Positions 7,658-13,925 of a stretch of DNA of 16,830 nt are shown here, piece by piece. The stretch is taken from NCBI GenBank assembly GCA_964622325.1, contig CAZUOJ010000080.1:1-16830 (forward strand), read 5' to 3'. The position numbers were made by a program, and so were the translations under genes. The notes under the pieces were generated by a model. The model made no database searches and had not been told where the DNA came from. It saw only the letters and a program-made list of their open reading frames with translations. The first letter of the stretch is position 1. Each line of letters starts with the position of its first letter. Origin of the DNA: JAJFUB01 sp964622325. Lineage in GTDB: Bacteria > Armatimonadota > Zipacnadia > Zipacnadales > UBA11051.

Positions 7658-8851
7658 CTAAACAGATAATAGCGCCTCTTTCAAAATATCAAGGCCTTCT
7701 TGTGCTTCTTTTTGGGACAGGATGAGCGGCGGCGCCAGGCGAATGAGCTGTTCTTGCAATTTGTTGACAATTAAGCCACGCTCGCGGCAGGCGGCTTCCA
7801 CGGCGGCGCCTTTCGGCTCGCTCAATTCCAGCCCTAAAAGCAAGCCGCGCCCCCGCACGCCCGCTATAAGCGGCACAGCCTCGCGCATTTTTAGAAGCTG
7901 CTCCTTAATAAATTTGCCTCTTTCCGCCGCCTGCTGGGACAAATCTTCTTCCAAAATGACAGACAGGGCCGCAATGGCCGCAGCGCAGGCTAAATGATTG
8001 CCGCCAAATGTGGAGGCGTGATTGCCGGGCTCAAAGGCCGCGGCGACATGCTCTTTTGCCAGACAGGCGCCAATCGGAAAGCCGCCGCCCAGAGCCTTCG
8101 CCAATGTAAAAATATCAGGCTCAATGTCAAAATGTTCATACGCAAAGAGCCTGCCAGTGCGGCCCAGGCCTGTTTGCACTTCATCCAGGATTAACAATAT
8201 GTTTCTTTCATCGCACAGGCGGCGGACGCCCTGCATGTATTCCCGCGTTGGCTCAATTATGCCGCCCTCAGCCATAATGGGCTCCAGCATTATGGCACAG
8301 ACAGAATCATCCATTGCCGCCTCCAGGGCCGCTAAATCATTATACGGCACATATTTGAAGCCCGGCGGCAAAGGCGCAAAAGGCCTATGATATTTTTCCT
8401 GGCCTGTGGCTGTCACAGCGGCTAATGTACGCCCATGAAAGGAATGAAAGGCTGTGATGATGGTACGGGCATTTTCGGGCAGATGCAGAAGCGCCCATTT
8501 GCGGGCTAATTTGATGGCTGTCTCATTGGCTTCGGCGCCGCTGTTGCAAAAAAAGACTTTATCGGCACAGCAATGCTCCACTAGCAATTGCGCTAATTGC
8601 GCCTGCGGAGCAATACAAAACAGATTGGAAGTGTGCATAAGCTGGGCTGCTTGCTCGCAGATAGCCTGCACGACTTTGGGATGGCAATGGCCTGTGCCCA
8701 CAACGGATATGCCCGAAAGAAAATCCAGATATTCCTTCCCGTCTGCATCCCATAAACGGCAGCCCTGGCCTTTTACGAAGGCCACAGGCAAGCGGGCGTA
8801 TGTGTTCATCACATATTTTTCGGTCAGCGCGGCGATTTGGGCATTCGTCAT
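7658..8851 (-). CDS. argD: Acetylornithine aminotransferase
   Basis: This 397-residue PLP-dependent class III aminotransferase converts N-acetylglutamate 5-semialdehyde to N-acetylornithine with glutamate as amino donor. Family hallmarks are visible: FLSGISVVGTGHCHP near residue 50, the phosphate-binding FCNSGAEANE (about 101-110), FHGRT (138-142), LDEVQTGLGRTG with D223 contacting the cofactor, and TLAKALGGGFPIG with K252 as the Schiff-base lysine. Length is normal for ArgD. The start codon overlaps the argB stop as ATGA, and GAGGAG lies 8 bases upstream within argB, so translation is coupled. It is the last gene of argCJBD; argF, often next in such clusters, is not here. Related acetylornithine/succinyl-diaminopimelate transaminases cannot be separated by motif, but the operon settles the name. 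Confidence 0.96.
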   Translation of the reverse strand: MTNAQIAALTEKYVMNTYARLPVAFVKGQGCRLWDADGKEYLDFLSGISVVGTGHCHPKVVQAICEQAAQLMHTSNLFCIAPQAQLAQLLVEHCCADKVFFCNSGAEANETAIKLARKWALLHLPENARTIITAFHSFHGRTLAAVTATGQEKYHRPFAPLPPGFKYVPYNDLAALEAAMDDSVCAIMLEPIMAEGGIIEPTREYMQGVRRLCDERNILLILDEVQTGLGRTGRLFAYEHFDIEPDIFTLAKALGGGFPIGACLAKEHVAAAFEPGNHASTFGGNHLACAAAIAALSVILEEDLSQQAAERGKFIKEQLLKMREAVPLIAGVRGRGLLLGLELSEPKGAAVEAACRERGLIVNKLQEQLIRLAPPLILSQKEAQEGLDILKEALLSV

Positions 8852-9726
8852 AGCGGCTTCTCCTCGGCAATCATTGTGCCAATGCCTGCATCCGTAAATA
8901 GCTCAATCAAAATAGAATGCGGCAAGCGGCCATCAATCAAATGCGCACGCGGAACGCCCCCCTCCAGAGCCTGCAGACAGGCTTGCAGCTTAGGAATCAT
9001 TCCCGCACTGATTTTGCCCTCCTCCATCAGTCTTTGCGCTTCTGCCAGCGTAAGCTGACTGATCAATGTTGTTTCGTCCTGCACGTTTTCCAGCAGTCCG
9101 GGCACATCGCTTAATATAATCAGCTTTTCCGCCTGCAAAGCCTTAGCAATGGCGCCGGCGGCTGTATCCGCATTAATGTTATAGCTTTCCCCTTCTTCGC
9201 CAATGCCAATCGTGGAAATGACAACAACATAGCCGGCATTCGTTAATGTATCCACGACGCCTGTGTCCACAGCCACAATGTCTCCCACAGCGCCCAAATC
9301 GCCCCCCGGATGTTGAAGCTTACAGGCCTGAATCAGCCCGGCATCCTTGCCGGAAATTCCTACAGCCCTGCCGCCGTGCTTTTGGATCAGAGATACAAGT
9401 TCCTTGTTAATCGTGCCAATCAGCACCATCTGAGCCACTTCTAATGTCTCCGCATCTGTCACACGCAGGCCGCCGACGAATTTGGGCTCCAGCCCCAGCC
9501 GTTTCATCATATCCGAAACTTGCGGCCCCCCGCCATGTACGACAACAACACGTATGCCTACATAATGCAACAACGCCAGATCCTTGGCGACAGAATTGCG
9601 CAACACAGGATCATCCATGGCGGCGCCGCCGTATTTGACTACAATTGTCTTGTTTTGCCAGCGCCGAATATACGGTAGCGCCTCCGATAGAATGTGCATC
9701 CGTTCCCGATAACTGTCATCTAACAT
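8848..9726 (-). CDS. argB: Acetylglutamate kinase, arginine-sensitive type
   Basis: This enzyme phosphorylates N-acetylglutamate with ATP, the committed step of the acetylated ornithine pathway. The start at 9726 is preceded by AGGAGG at 8 bases; the upstream in-frame extension has no such site. The product is 292 residues. Amino acid kinase motifs are clear: KYGGAAM with K31, VVHGGGPQV (about 63-70), GISGKDAGLI, YNINADTAAGAIA and LSDVPGLL. An N-terminal helix segment (LSEALPYIRRWQNKTIV) and the C-terminal stretch HLIDGRLPHSILIELFTDAGIGTMI are the signatures of hexameric kinases inhibited by arginine, as described for Thermotoga and Pseudomonas. Feedback inhibition by arginine is therefore expected. 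The gene is 69 bases after argJ and overlaps argD by 4 bases. Confidence 0.96.
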   Translation of the reverse strand: MLDDSYRERMHILSEALPYIRRWQNKTIVVKYGGAAMDDPVLRNSVAKDLALLHYVGIRVVVVHGGGPQVSDMMKRLGLEPKFVGGLRVTDAETLEVAQMVLIGTINKELVSLIQKHGGRAVGISGKDAGLIQACKLQHPGGDLGAVGDIVAVDTGVVDTLTNAGYVVVISTIGIGEEGESYNINADTAAGAIAKALQAEKLIILSDVPGLLENVQDETTLISQLTLAEAQRLMEEGKISAGMIPKLQACLQALEGGVPRAHLIDGRLPHSILIELFTDAGIGTMIAEEKPL

Positions 9727-9795
9727 TTTCGACTCCTCCTGAGGCGGCAGGACATAATGAACATTGGCTTTCGGCTGCCCTGTTCGGCACATAGA

Positions 9796-10998
9796 CTAAT
9801 GAGCATTATAATCCACATAGCCCGGCGTGATGTCACATGTCCAATATGTGCAGACAGCGTCGCCGCTTTTCAAATCAATGACAATTTGCTGTTCCTTTTC
9901 CTGCATTTTGGCCTGCGCTTCGGCCGGATCATACGCCTGCGGCTCGCCATCTTCCCAGCATACAATCCCCTGCCAGGAAATGCTCATCTTTTGTGGATTG
10001 ATAGGCAGCAGGCTGGCGCCTAAAGCAGCGGCGATGCGCCCCCAATTGAAATCTCCGCCATAAAGGCATGTTTTGAATAAAAGATACGAAGCCAGCTTCT
10101 GGGCTAAGCCGTGCGCGATTTCATATTCCGGCGCGCCCCGCACAACAATCTCCACAAATTTGCTCGCCTCTTCCCCATCCCGCACAATTTTTTGCGCCAG
10201 ATCTTTTGTAACATATCCTAGCGCTGCCCGAAAAGCCGCATAGCCCTCATCGTTTTCGCTGCGCAGCACAGGATTGCCGGCGGCGCCGTTTGCCAGAATC
10301 ACGACTGTATCATTTGTGCTCATATCGCCATCCACGCTGATGCAATTAAAGCTGTATTTGACGGCCTCTTGCAGACTCCGCTTGAGCAAGGAGGCCTCAA
10401 TCGCCAGATCTGTTGTGATAAAGCATAACATCGTGGCCATATGAGGACAAATCATCCCGGCGCCTTTGGCGATGGCCCCCAGATGGACAGGGCATCCTCC
10501 CACGCTGAAGCGCGTCGTGCAGATTTTCTCCACTGTGTCTGTCGTCAAAATCCCGCGGGCAATCCTGACAGGATCCTCGCGGGACAATTCCCGCACAAGC
10601 GTGCGAATGCCCGCCTCCACTTTATCCATCGGCAATTGCACGCCAATGCGCCCTGTGGAGCATACAATCGTATCTTCCACAGCCACGCCTAGCAATTCTG
10701 CTGTCAGCTCCGCCATTCGCTGCGCATTGGCCCGCCCCAAAGAGCCCGTGGCGCAATTGGCATTGCCGCTGTTGACGATGATTGTTTGCGCCACGCCATT
10801 GGCCACAGCCGCTTCTGTGATGTATGTAGGCGCAGCCCGAAAGACATTCTGCGTAATTGTGGCTGCCGCCGCAGCAGGCCGTTCCGAATGAATGAGCGTC
10901 ATATCCAGGCTGCCATCGGACTTTATCCCTGCCGCTGTGGCTGCCGCCATAAAGCCCTTTGCCGCTAAAACGCCTCCCTCAATAATTTCAAAGTGCAT
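9796..10998 (-). CDS. argJ: Glutamate N-acetyltransferase / ornithine acetyltransferase
   Basis: ArgJ moves the acetyl group from N-acetylornithine to glutamate, recycling it; some members also use acetyl-CoA. The start at 10998 has AGGAGG 6 bases upstream, giving 400 residues. The self-cleavage motif is KGAGMICPHMATML: the chain is expected to split between A188 and T189 (Thr codon at 10434-10432), making T189 the nucleophile of the beta subunit. Other family stretches are VNSGNANCATG, CSTGRIGVQLPMDKV, NCISVDGDMSTNDT and GGDFNWGRIAAALG. The C-terminus ends GYVDYNAH, a few residues shorter than many homologues, which usually end in an Asn-Ala-x-Tyr-type tail. Whether it is monofunctional or bifunctional cannot be told by eye. 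It sits 103 bases after argC. Confidence 0.96.
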   Translation of the reverse strand: MHFEIIEGGVLAAKGFMAAATAAGIKSDGSLDMTLIHSERPAAAAATITQNVFRAAPTYITEAAVANGVAQTIIVNSGNANCATGSLGRANAQRMAELTAELLGVAVEDTIVCSTGRIGVQLPMDKVEAGIRTLVRELSREDPVRIARGILTTDTVEKICTTRFSVGGCPVHLGAIAKGAGMICPHMATMLCFITTDLAIEASLLKRSLQEAVKYSFNCISVDGDMSTNDTVVILANGAAGNPVLRSENDEGYAAFRAALGYVTKDLAQKIVRDGEEASKFVEIVVRGAPEYEIAHGLAQKLASYLLFKTCLYGGDFNWGRIAAALGASLLPINPQKMSISWQGIVCWEDGEPQAYDPAEAQAKMQEKEQQIVIDLKSGDAVCTYWTCDITPGYVDYNAH

Positions 10999-11101
10999 AT
11001 CCCGCCTCCTGTGTAAAAAATGCGTTGTGTTGTTTCCGGCTCTTTTTGTGATGTGATTAGCTTCCGCCAAAATGCCTGCAGGATGTCAAAGCTTCTATTT
11101 T

Positions 11102-12187
11102 TCAGGGCCACATCGCTGTCATGGGCAGCCCTGATGTTTCCTCGTAGCCACACATGATATTCATACATTGCAGCGCCGCGCCGGCCAGGCCTTTAATCAG
11201 ATTGTCGATTGCGGAAATGACAATCAGCCGCTGACAATCCATATCCACAGCCAGGCCAATATCACAGCGATTTGTCCCACATACGGCTTTTGTATTGGGC
11301 AGCTCGCCCGGAGGCAACACGCGCACACAGGGGGCCTCCGCATAAAAATCCCGATATATGGCATATATCTCCTCCGCCATTAAGGGCTTCAACAAATCCC
11401 CATAAGCTGTTGTCAGAATGCCACGCGTGATGGGCACAAGATGCGGCGTGAATGTGACTTTTATTTTTGCTTCTTCAGTTTCCGCCTCTCCTGTGGCGCC
11501 CGATGGCTTCTTACAGGCCTGTCGCCACACATAAGAAAGCTCTTGATTGATTTCAGGCGTGTGCCGATGGCTGGCCACTTTATAGGCGATAAGGGCTTCA
11601 TTCACTTCCGCAAAATGACTCCCTAAAGCCAGTTTCCGTCCCGCCCCGGAGACGCCAGAAAGCGAATCCACAATCAGGCTTTCCCCCCGGACAATGTCAT
11701 GCGCCACAGCAGGCGCCAATGCCAGGATTGCACTTGTGGGATAGCAGCCCGGCACAGCCACAAAATTTGTCTGGCGGATGGCCTCCCGATGAAGCTCCGG
11801 TAGGCCATAGACAGCCTGCCCAATCAATTCCGGCAGAGGATGCGGGCCATAATAACGCTCATAATCCGCCTGGCTTTTCAGCCGAAAATCGGCTGAAAAG
11901 TCCAGCGTCTTTTTCCCGGCTGCCACAGCCTGCGCCACAAGCGCTGTCCCGTCGCCAGGATGCAACGCAAAAGCCATGACATCTGCTTCCGCTGCCGCAG
12001 AAAAATCCTGCGGCTGGATTTCCCAATCCGCCAGCTCCGGCAAATGCGGATAAATTTCCCCAATTTTCTTGCCGGCAGATGTATGCCCGCCCAGATAGGC
12101 GAGCTCAAATTGCGGATGGGCGGCAATCATGCGTGCCAGCTCGATGCCTCCATATCCAGAAGCACCCATAATGGCGACTTTGAGCAT
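11102..12187 (-). CDS. argC: N-acetyl-gamma-glutamyl-phosphate reductase
   Basis: ArgC reduces N-acetylglutamyl phosphate to the semialdehyde with NADPH. The 361-residue product starts MLKVAIMGASGYGGIELARM, the Rossmann dinucleotide site, and AGGAGG lies 8 bases before the ATG. The active-site cysteine is C148 in VAVPGCYPTSA. Further family stretches are LDFSADFRLK, YGLPELHRE, SLSGVSGAGRK, VTFTPHLVPITRGI and the C-terminal DNLIKGLAGAALQCMN. Length is normal for the long ArgC type. It is the first structural gene of argCJBD and is preceded by an unusually long leader (about 420 bases from the proposed transcription start) that contains an arginine-rich leader peptide and a terminator. Confidence 0.96.
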   Translation of the reverse strand: MLKVAIMGASGYGGIELARMIAAHPQFELAYLGGHTSAGKKIGEIYPHLPELADWEIQPQDFSAAAEADVMAFALHPGDGTALVAQAVAAGKKTLDFSADFRLKSQADYERYYGPHPLPELIGQAVYGLPELHREAIRQTNFVAVPGCYPTSAILALAPAVAHDIVRGESLIVDSLSGVSGAGRKLALGSHFAEVNEALIAYKVASHRHTPEINQELSYVWRQACKKPSGATGEAETEEAKIKVTFTPHLVPITRGILTTAYGDLLKPLMAEEIYAIYRDFYAEAPCVRVLPPGELPNTKAVCGTNRCDIGLAVDMDCQRLIVISAIDNLIKGLAGAALQCMNIMCGYEETSGLPMTAMWP

Positions 12188-12459
12188 ATATTTTGCCTCC
12201 TGAGATATTTATTAGCCCCATTTCCACGCTTTCTATACATCAACAAATAATGTTCTTGTGCCGGCGAATTTGGCATTTCAGGCAAGCTTCATTTAAAGTG
12301 CAGCCAGAGCCAATTACGGCCTGAACAAGGACGGCGGCGCAATAATGGGCAAAGTCCCGGGAGGAGCTCACACTTTTCCGTGTCTTTTAAAAGATTCCCC
12401 GTTACATGTGCCCAGGCCCTGGGCGGCATATGCGCATTGCCTGACACAATCCCCATAGC
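12188..12459 (-). other. Distal leader between the attenuator and argC
   Basis: This is 272 bases without a supported gene. It holds a strong hairpin (GCCCAG 12410-12415 with CTGGGC 12419-12424, 3-base loop) not followed by a U-tract, the 12-base palindrome TCTTTTAAAAGA near 12383-12394, and the argC ribosome binding site AGGAGG. An open minus-strand frame ending at 12289 has no good start site; it is not called. No convincing second promoter was found, so argC expression probably relies on readthrough of the upstream terminator. Confidence 0.5.
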
Positions 12460-12487
12460 AAAAAAGCCACCCCAAACAGCGGGCGGC
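12460..12487 (-). terminator. Intrinsic terminator in the argC leader (proposed attenuator)
   Basis: Read on the minus strand, GCCGCCC (12487-12481) pairs with GGGTGGC (12472-12466), seven pairs with one G-U and an 8-base loop, and is followed at once by six T (12465-12460). It lies 45 bases after the stop codon of an Arg-rich leader reading frame and 272 bases before argC. Its 5' arm overlaps two alternative pairings. GGCAAG (12505-12500) can pair with CTTGCC (12490-12485), and GCAAGGC in the leader Arg codons (12546-12540) can pair with GCCTTGC (12492-12486). Both exclude the outer pairs of the terminator. Which acts as antiterminator is inferred, not shown. Confidence 0.75.
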
Positions 12488-12531
12488 AAGGCCTTATCGC
12501 TTGCCTGATGTGCAATCGTAACAGATTGTGC

Positions 12532-12597
12532 CTAGCTACGCCTTGCGCGGCCAGGAAAAACTCTCTGTAACGAAATACACACCGGCAAAGAATTCAT
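12532..12597 (-). CDS. Putative arginine leader peptide of argCJBD, 21 residues
   Basis: An ATG at 12597 opens a 21-codon frame with GGAG at 12608-12605, exactly 7 bases upstream, and only about 13 bases after the predicted transcription start. The peptide starts MNSLPV and ends FPGRARRS before TAG. It has four Arg (AGA, CGC, AGG, CGT), three of them in the last five codons. It is not expected to have a function as a protein. The proposed role is as a sensor: ribosomes short of charged tRNA-Arg would stall at the RARR codons and change folding of the RNA ahead, preventing the terminator at 12487-12460 and letting polymerase reach argC. This matches the logic of trp, his and leu leaders. The peptide is too short for statistical support alone; promoter, binding site, Arg cluster, terminator and position before an arginine operon agree with each other. 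Confidence 0.7.
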   Translation of the reverse strand: MNSLPVCISLQRVFPGRARRS

Positions 12598-12612
12598 TGT
12601 ATTTCTCCGTTA
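12568..12612 (-). promoter_or_regulatory. 5' hairpin of the arg leader RNA enclosing the leader start codon
   Basis: Right at the predicted 5' end, TAAC (12612-12609) pairs with GTTA (12571-12568). After a 3-base GGA bulge, GAAATACA (12605-12598) pairs with TGTATTTC (12579-12572). The 18-base loop begins with the leader ATG, and the Shine-Dalgarno GGAG sits across the bulge and first stem base. Twelve pairs in all could slow translation of the leader or act as a pause hairpin. The pairing is seen; the role is inferred. Confidence 0.55.
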
Positions 12613-12616
12613 GGGC

Positions 12617-12646
12617 AAAATAGCAGATTTTTCTATAAAAAGTCAA
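12617..12646 (-). promoter_or_regulatory. Promoter of the argCJBD leader transcript
   Basis: On the minus strand TTGACT (12646-12641) is followed after 18 bases by TATTTT (12622-12617), which is preceded by TGC and so forms an extended -10. Transcription would start at an A near 12611/12610. The -35 lies in the right arm of an upstream inverted repeat, so a protein or RNA structure there could affect it. Confidence 0.65.
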
Positions 12647-12693
12647 GAGGCTTGAATAACGTTATGTTCTTTCATCAAGCCAATTATTCTTGA
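12637..12693 (-). terminator. Nested inverted repeat with U-tract, second terminator behind the oxidoreductase gene
   Basis: On the minus strand TCAAGA (12693-12688) and GGCTTGA (12681-12675) pair with TCAAGCC (12655-12649) and TCTTGA (12648-12643), with a 6-base bulge, followed by CTTTTT. The loop contains the perfect palindrome ATAACGTTAT (12656-12665). It could stop readthrough from the oxidoreductase gene just before the arg promoter. The same repeat could instead be an operator, since it overlaps the promoter -35. Confidence 0.5.
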
Positions 12694-12712
12694 GACGCCA
12701 AATAAATAACAG

Positions 12713-12748
12713 TAAAAGCAGGAGCCGCTAAACAAGCAGCTCCCAGCT
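12713..12748 (-). terminator. Terminator of the oxidoreductase gene
   Basis: Starting 23 bases after the stop at 12771, GGAGC pairs with GCTCC, flanked by further AGC/GCT pairs on both sides of small mismatches, with loop TGTTT. TTTT follows directly on the minus strand. This is a normal rho-independent terminator and separates the oxidoreductase gene from the arginine operon. Confidence 0.7.
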
Positions 12749-12770
12749 TAATTCAAACGAAAAAAACAGC

Positions 12771-13793
12771 CTATTGTTCGTAAGGAACAGAAAGAGGCTT
12801 CCCTGCTTTTGCTGCGCGTTCGCCGTATTCAATCACGCCAATCACGCGACGGGCGGCTTCTGGCGTCACGATGAGCGGCGCCCCATCCAGCAGATGCGCC
12901 GCGATATTTTCATAATATTTGTGATGCTCGCCGGGCAAGAAGGGCACTTTCATTTCTGTCGGCAAGCCCTTGATTTCTGTGTTCACAAGCCAATAATCGC
13001 CCTGCGCTAAGATGGCGCCCTTATCCCCTAAAATCCGCCAGCGCGGCTTGCCCACGCGGGCAATCTGCGATTGCTGAAAATCGGCGACAGTCCCATCCGT
13101 AAAACGAATAATAATTTGCATTTGATCCTCATTTGTCATCTGATGCCAGACAAGCTTTTGGCTAAAGCCCATCACATACGCAATGGGCGCCGGCACCAGC
13201 TGAAGCAACCAATAGATAAAATGCGCGCCCCAATCGTAAGCAAGGCCGCCGGAAATTTTCTTGTCGTCGCGCCACCAGCCGCGCGGCTCATGCCAGCCGC
13301 CCGCAAAAATTTCCACATGAAAAATGCGGCCAATAAGCCCGTTTTCCACAATTTGCCGCAAAGCCAGAAAATCCCCATCCCAATGCCGATTATGATAGAC
13401 GGACAGCATCACGCCGGCCGCACGCGCCTCCTCAATCATGGCTGTGGCTTCCTTTACTGTAAGGCACATAGGCTTTTCGACAACAACATGCTTGCCGGCT
13501 TTCAAACATTGCAAGGCCACTGGCGCGTGCAAATGATGCGGCAAAATAATCACGGCCAGATCAAATGCGCCCCATTGTAAAAGCTTTTTGACATCGGCAA
13601 ATGTGTGAATGTGTTCCCCGAGCTCCTCCTGCGCGGCAGCGCGGCGCGCTGGATCCACATCACAAACAGCAACAACACGCATTCGCCCTGTCGCTTCCAT
13701 CGCATTCCGATGATGTAGCCCCATATTGAACGCTCCGCCGTAGCCGACTAAGGCCGCTGTGATTTCTTGTTTTTGGGCCATCGCTTCCATCAT
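12771..13793 (-). CDS. Gfo/Idh/MocA family oxidoreductase
   Basis: The start at 13793 has GGAG 7 bases upstream, giving 340 residues; the frame is open further upstream but without a ribosome binding site. The N-terminal Rossmann domain has VGYGGAFNMGLHH (about 16-28), VVAVCDVDPAR and VVVEKPM with E107-K108-P109, the family's dinucleotide and substrate signature. The C-terminal alpha/beta domain carries GGLAYDWGAHFIYWL, where D187 and H191 hold the positions of the usual catalytic Asp/His. Members oxidise or reduce sugars, inositols or related polyols using NAD(P). The exact substrate cannot be read from the sequence. HEPRGWWRDDKKISGG is a stretch often seen in environmental sugar dehydrogenase homologues. 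It has no signal peptide, so it is cytoplasmic. It lies 132 bases after lptD, with its own candidate promoter and an 11-base direct repeat upstream, and two terminators behind it. Confidence 0.9.
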   Translation of the reverse strand: MMEAMAQKQEITAALVGYGGAFNMGLHHRNAMEATGRMRVVAVCDVDPARRAAAQEELGEHIHTFADVKKLLQWGAFDLAVIILPHHLHAPVALQCLKAGKHVVVEKPMCLTVKEATAMIEEARAAGVMLSVYHNRHWDGDFLALRQIVENGLIGRIFHVEIFAGGWHEPRGWWRDDKKISGGLAYDWGAHFIYWLLQLVPAPIAYVMGFSQKLVWHQMTNEDQMQIIIRFTDGTVADFQQSQIARVGKPRWRILGDKGAILAQGDYWLVNTEIKGLPTEMKVPFLPGEHHKYYENIAAHLLDGAPLIVTPEAARRVIGVIEYGERAAKAGKPLSVPYEQ

Positions 13794-13821
13794 TCCTTTT
13801 CTCCAAAATGCGCACAGATAT

Positions 13822-13849
13822 ATTCTGCTTGATATGGCATTCTGCTTGA
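13822..13849. repeat. 11-base direct repeat upstream of the oxidoreductase gene
   Basis: ATTCTGCTTGA occurs perfectly at 13822-13832 and 13839-13849, a period of 17 bases. The two copies cover the spacer and the -10 of the candidate promoter of this gene, which is where a repressor site would be expected. No regulator gene is adjacent, so the operator role is an inference. Confidence 0.6.
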
Positions 13850-13858
13850 GCGCGTCAA
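13829..13858 (-). promoter_or_regulatory. Candidate promoter of the oxidoreductase gene
   Basis: On the minus strand TTGACG (13858-13853) is followed after 18 bases by TATCAA (13834-13829). The start codon is 36 bases past the -10. The -10 is only a moderate match, and readthrough from lptD is an alternative source of transcript. Confidence 0.35.
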
Positions 13859-13925
13859 TTCCTGCCTGCATGCCAAGACAATCAGGAGCTGTTGGCGTTA
13901 TCTTTGCTGCTAAAACGATGCGTTC

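Noticed and set aside
10441..10891. Long open frames on the plus strand opposite argJ, and similar ones opposite argB, argC and lptD
   Set aside because: They mirror strongly conserved enzymes on the other strand, lack ribosome binding sites and have no recognisable domains; they are by-products of base composition.
10999..11101. Internal promoter between argC and argJ based on a TTGACA on the minus strand
   Set aside because: The sequence 17-18 bases downstream (CGGAAG) is not a -10. The gap has no other promoter signal.
12289..12489. Open minus-strand frame of 66 codons in the argC leader, with an Arg-Arg-Arg run near its end, as a second leader peptide or gene
   Set aside because: Its beginning lies in the terminator hairpin and its internal ATG has no Shine-Dalgarno site; no promoter or terminator pairs with it. 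The Arg run may be chance.
12460..12612. A T-box riboswitch or stand-alone small RNA instead of a translated leader
   Set aside because: The T-box consensus (AGGGUGG-N-ACCGCG) is absent, and the short frame with a well-placed ribosome binding site and Arg codons explains the region better. A stand-alone RNA is not excluded.
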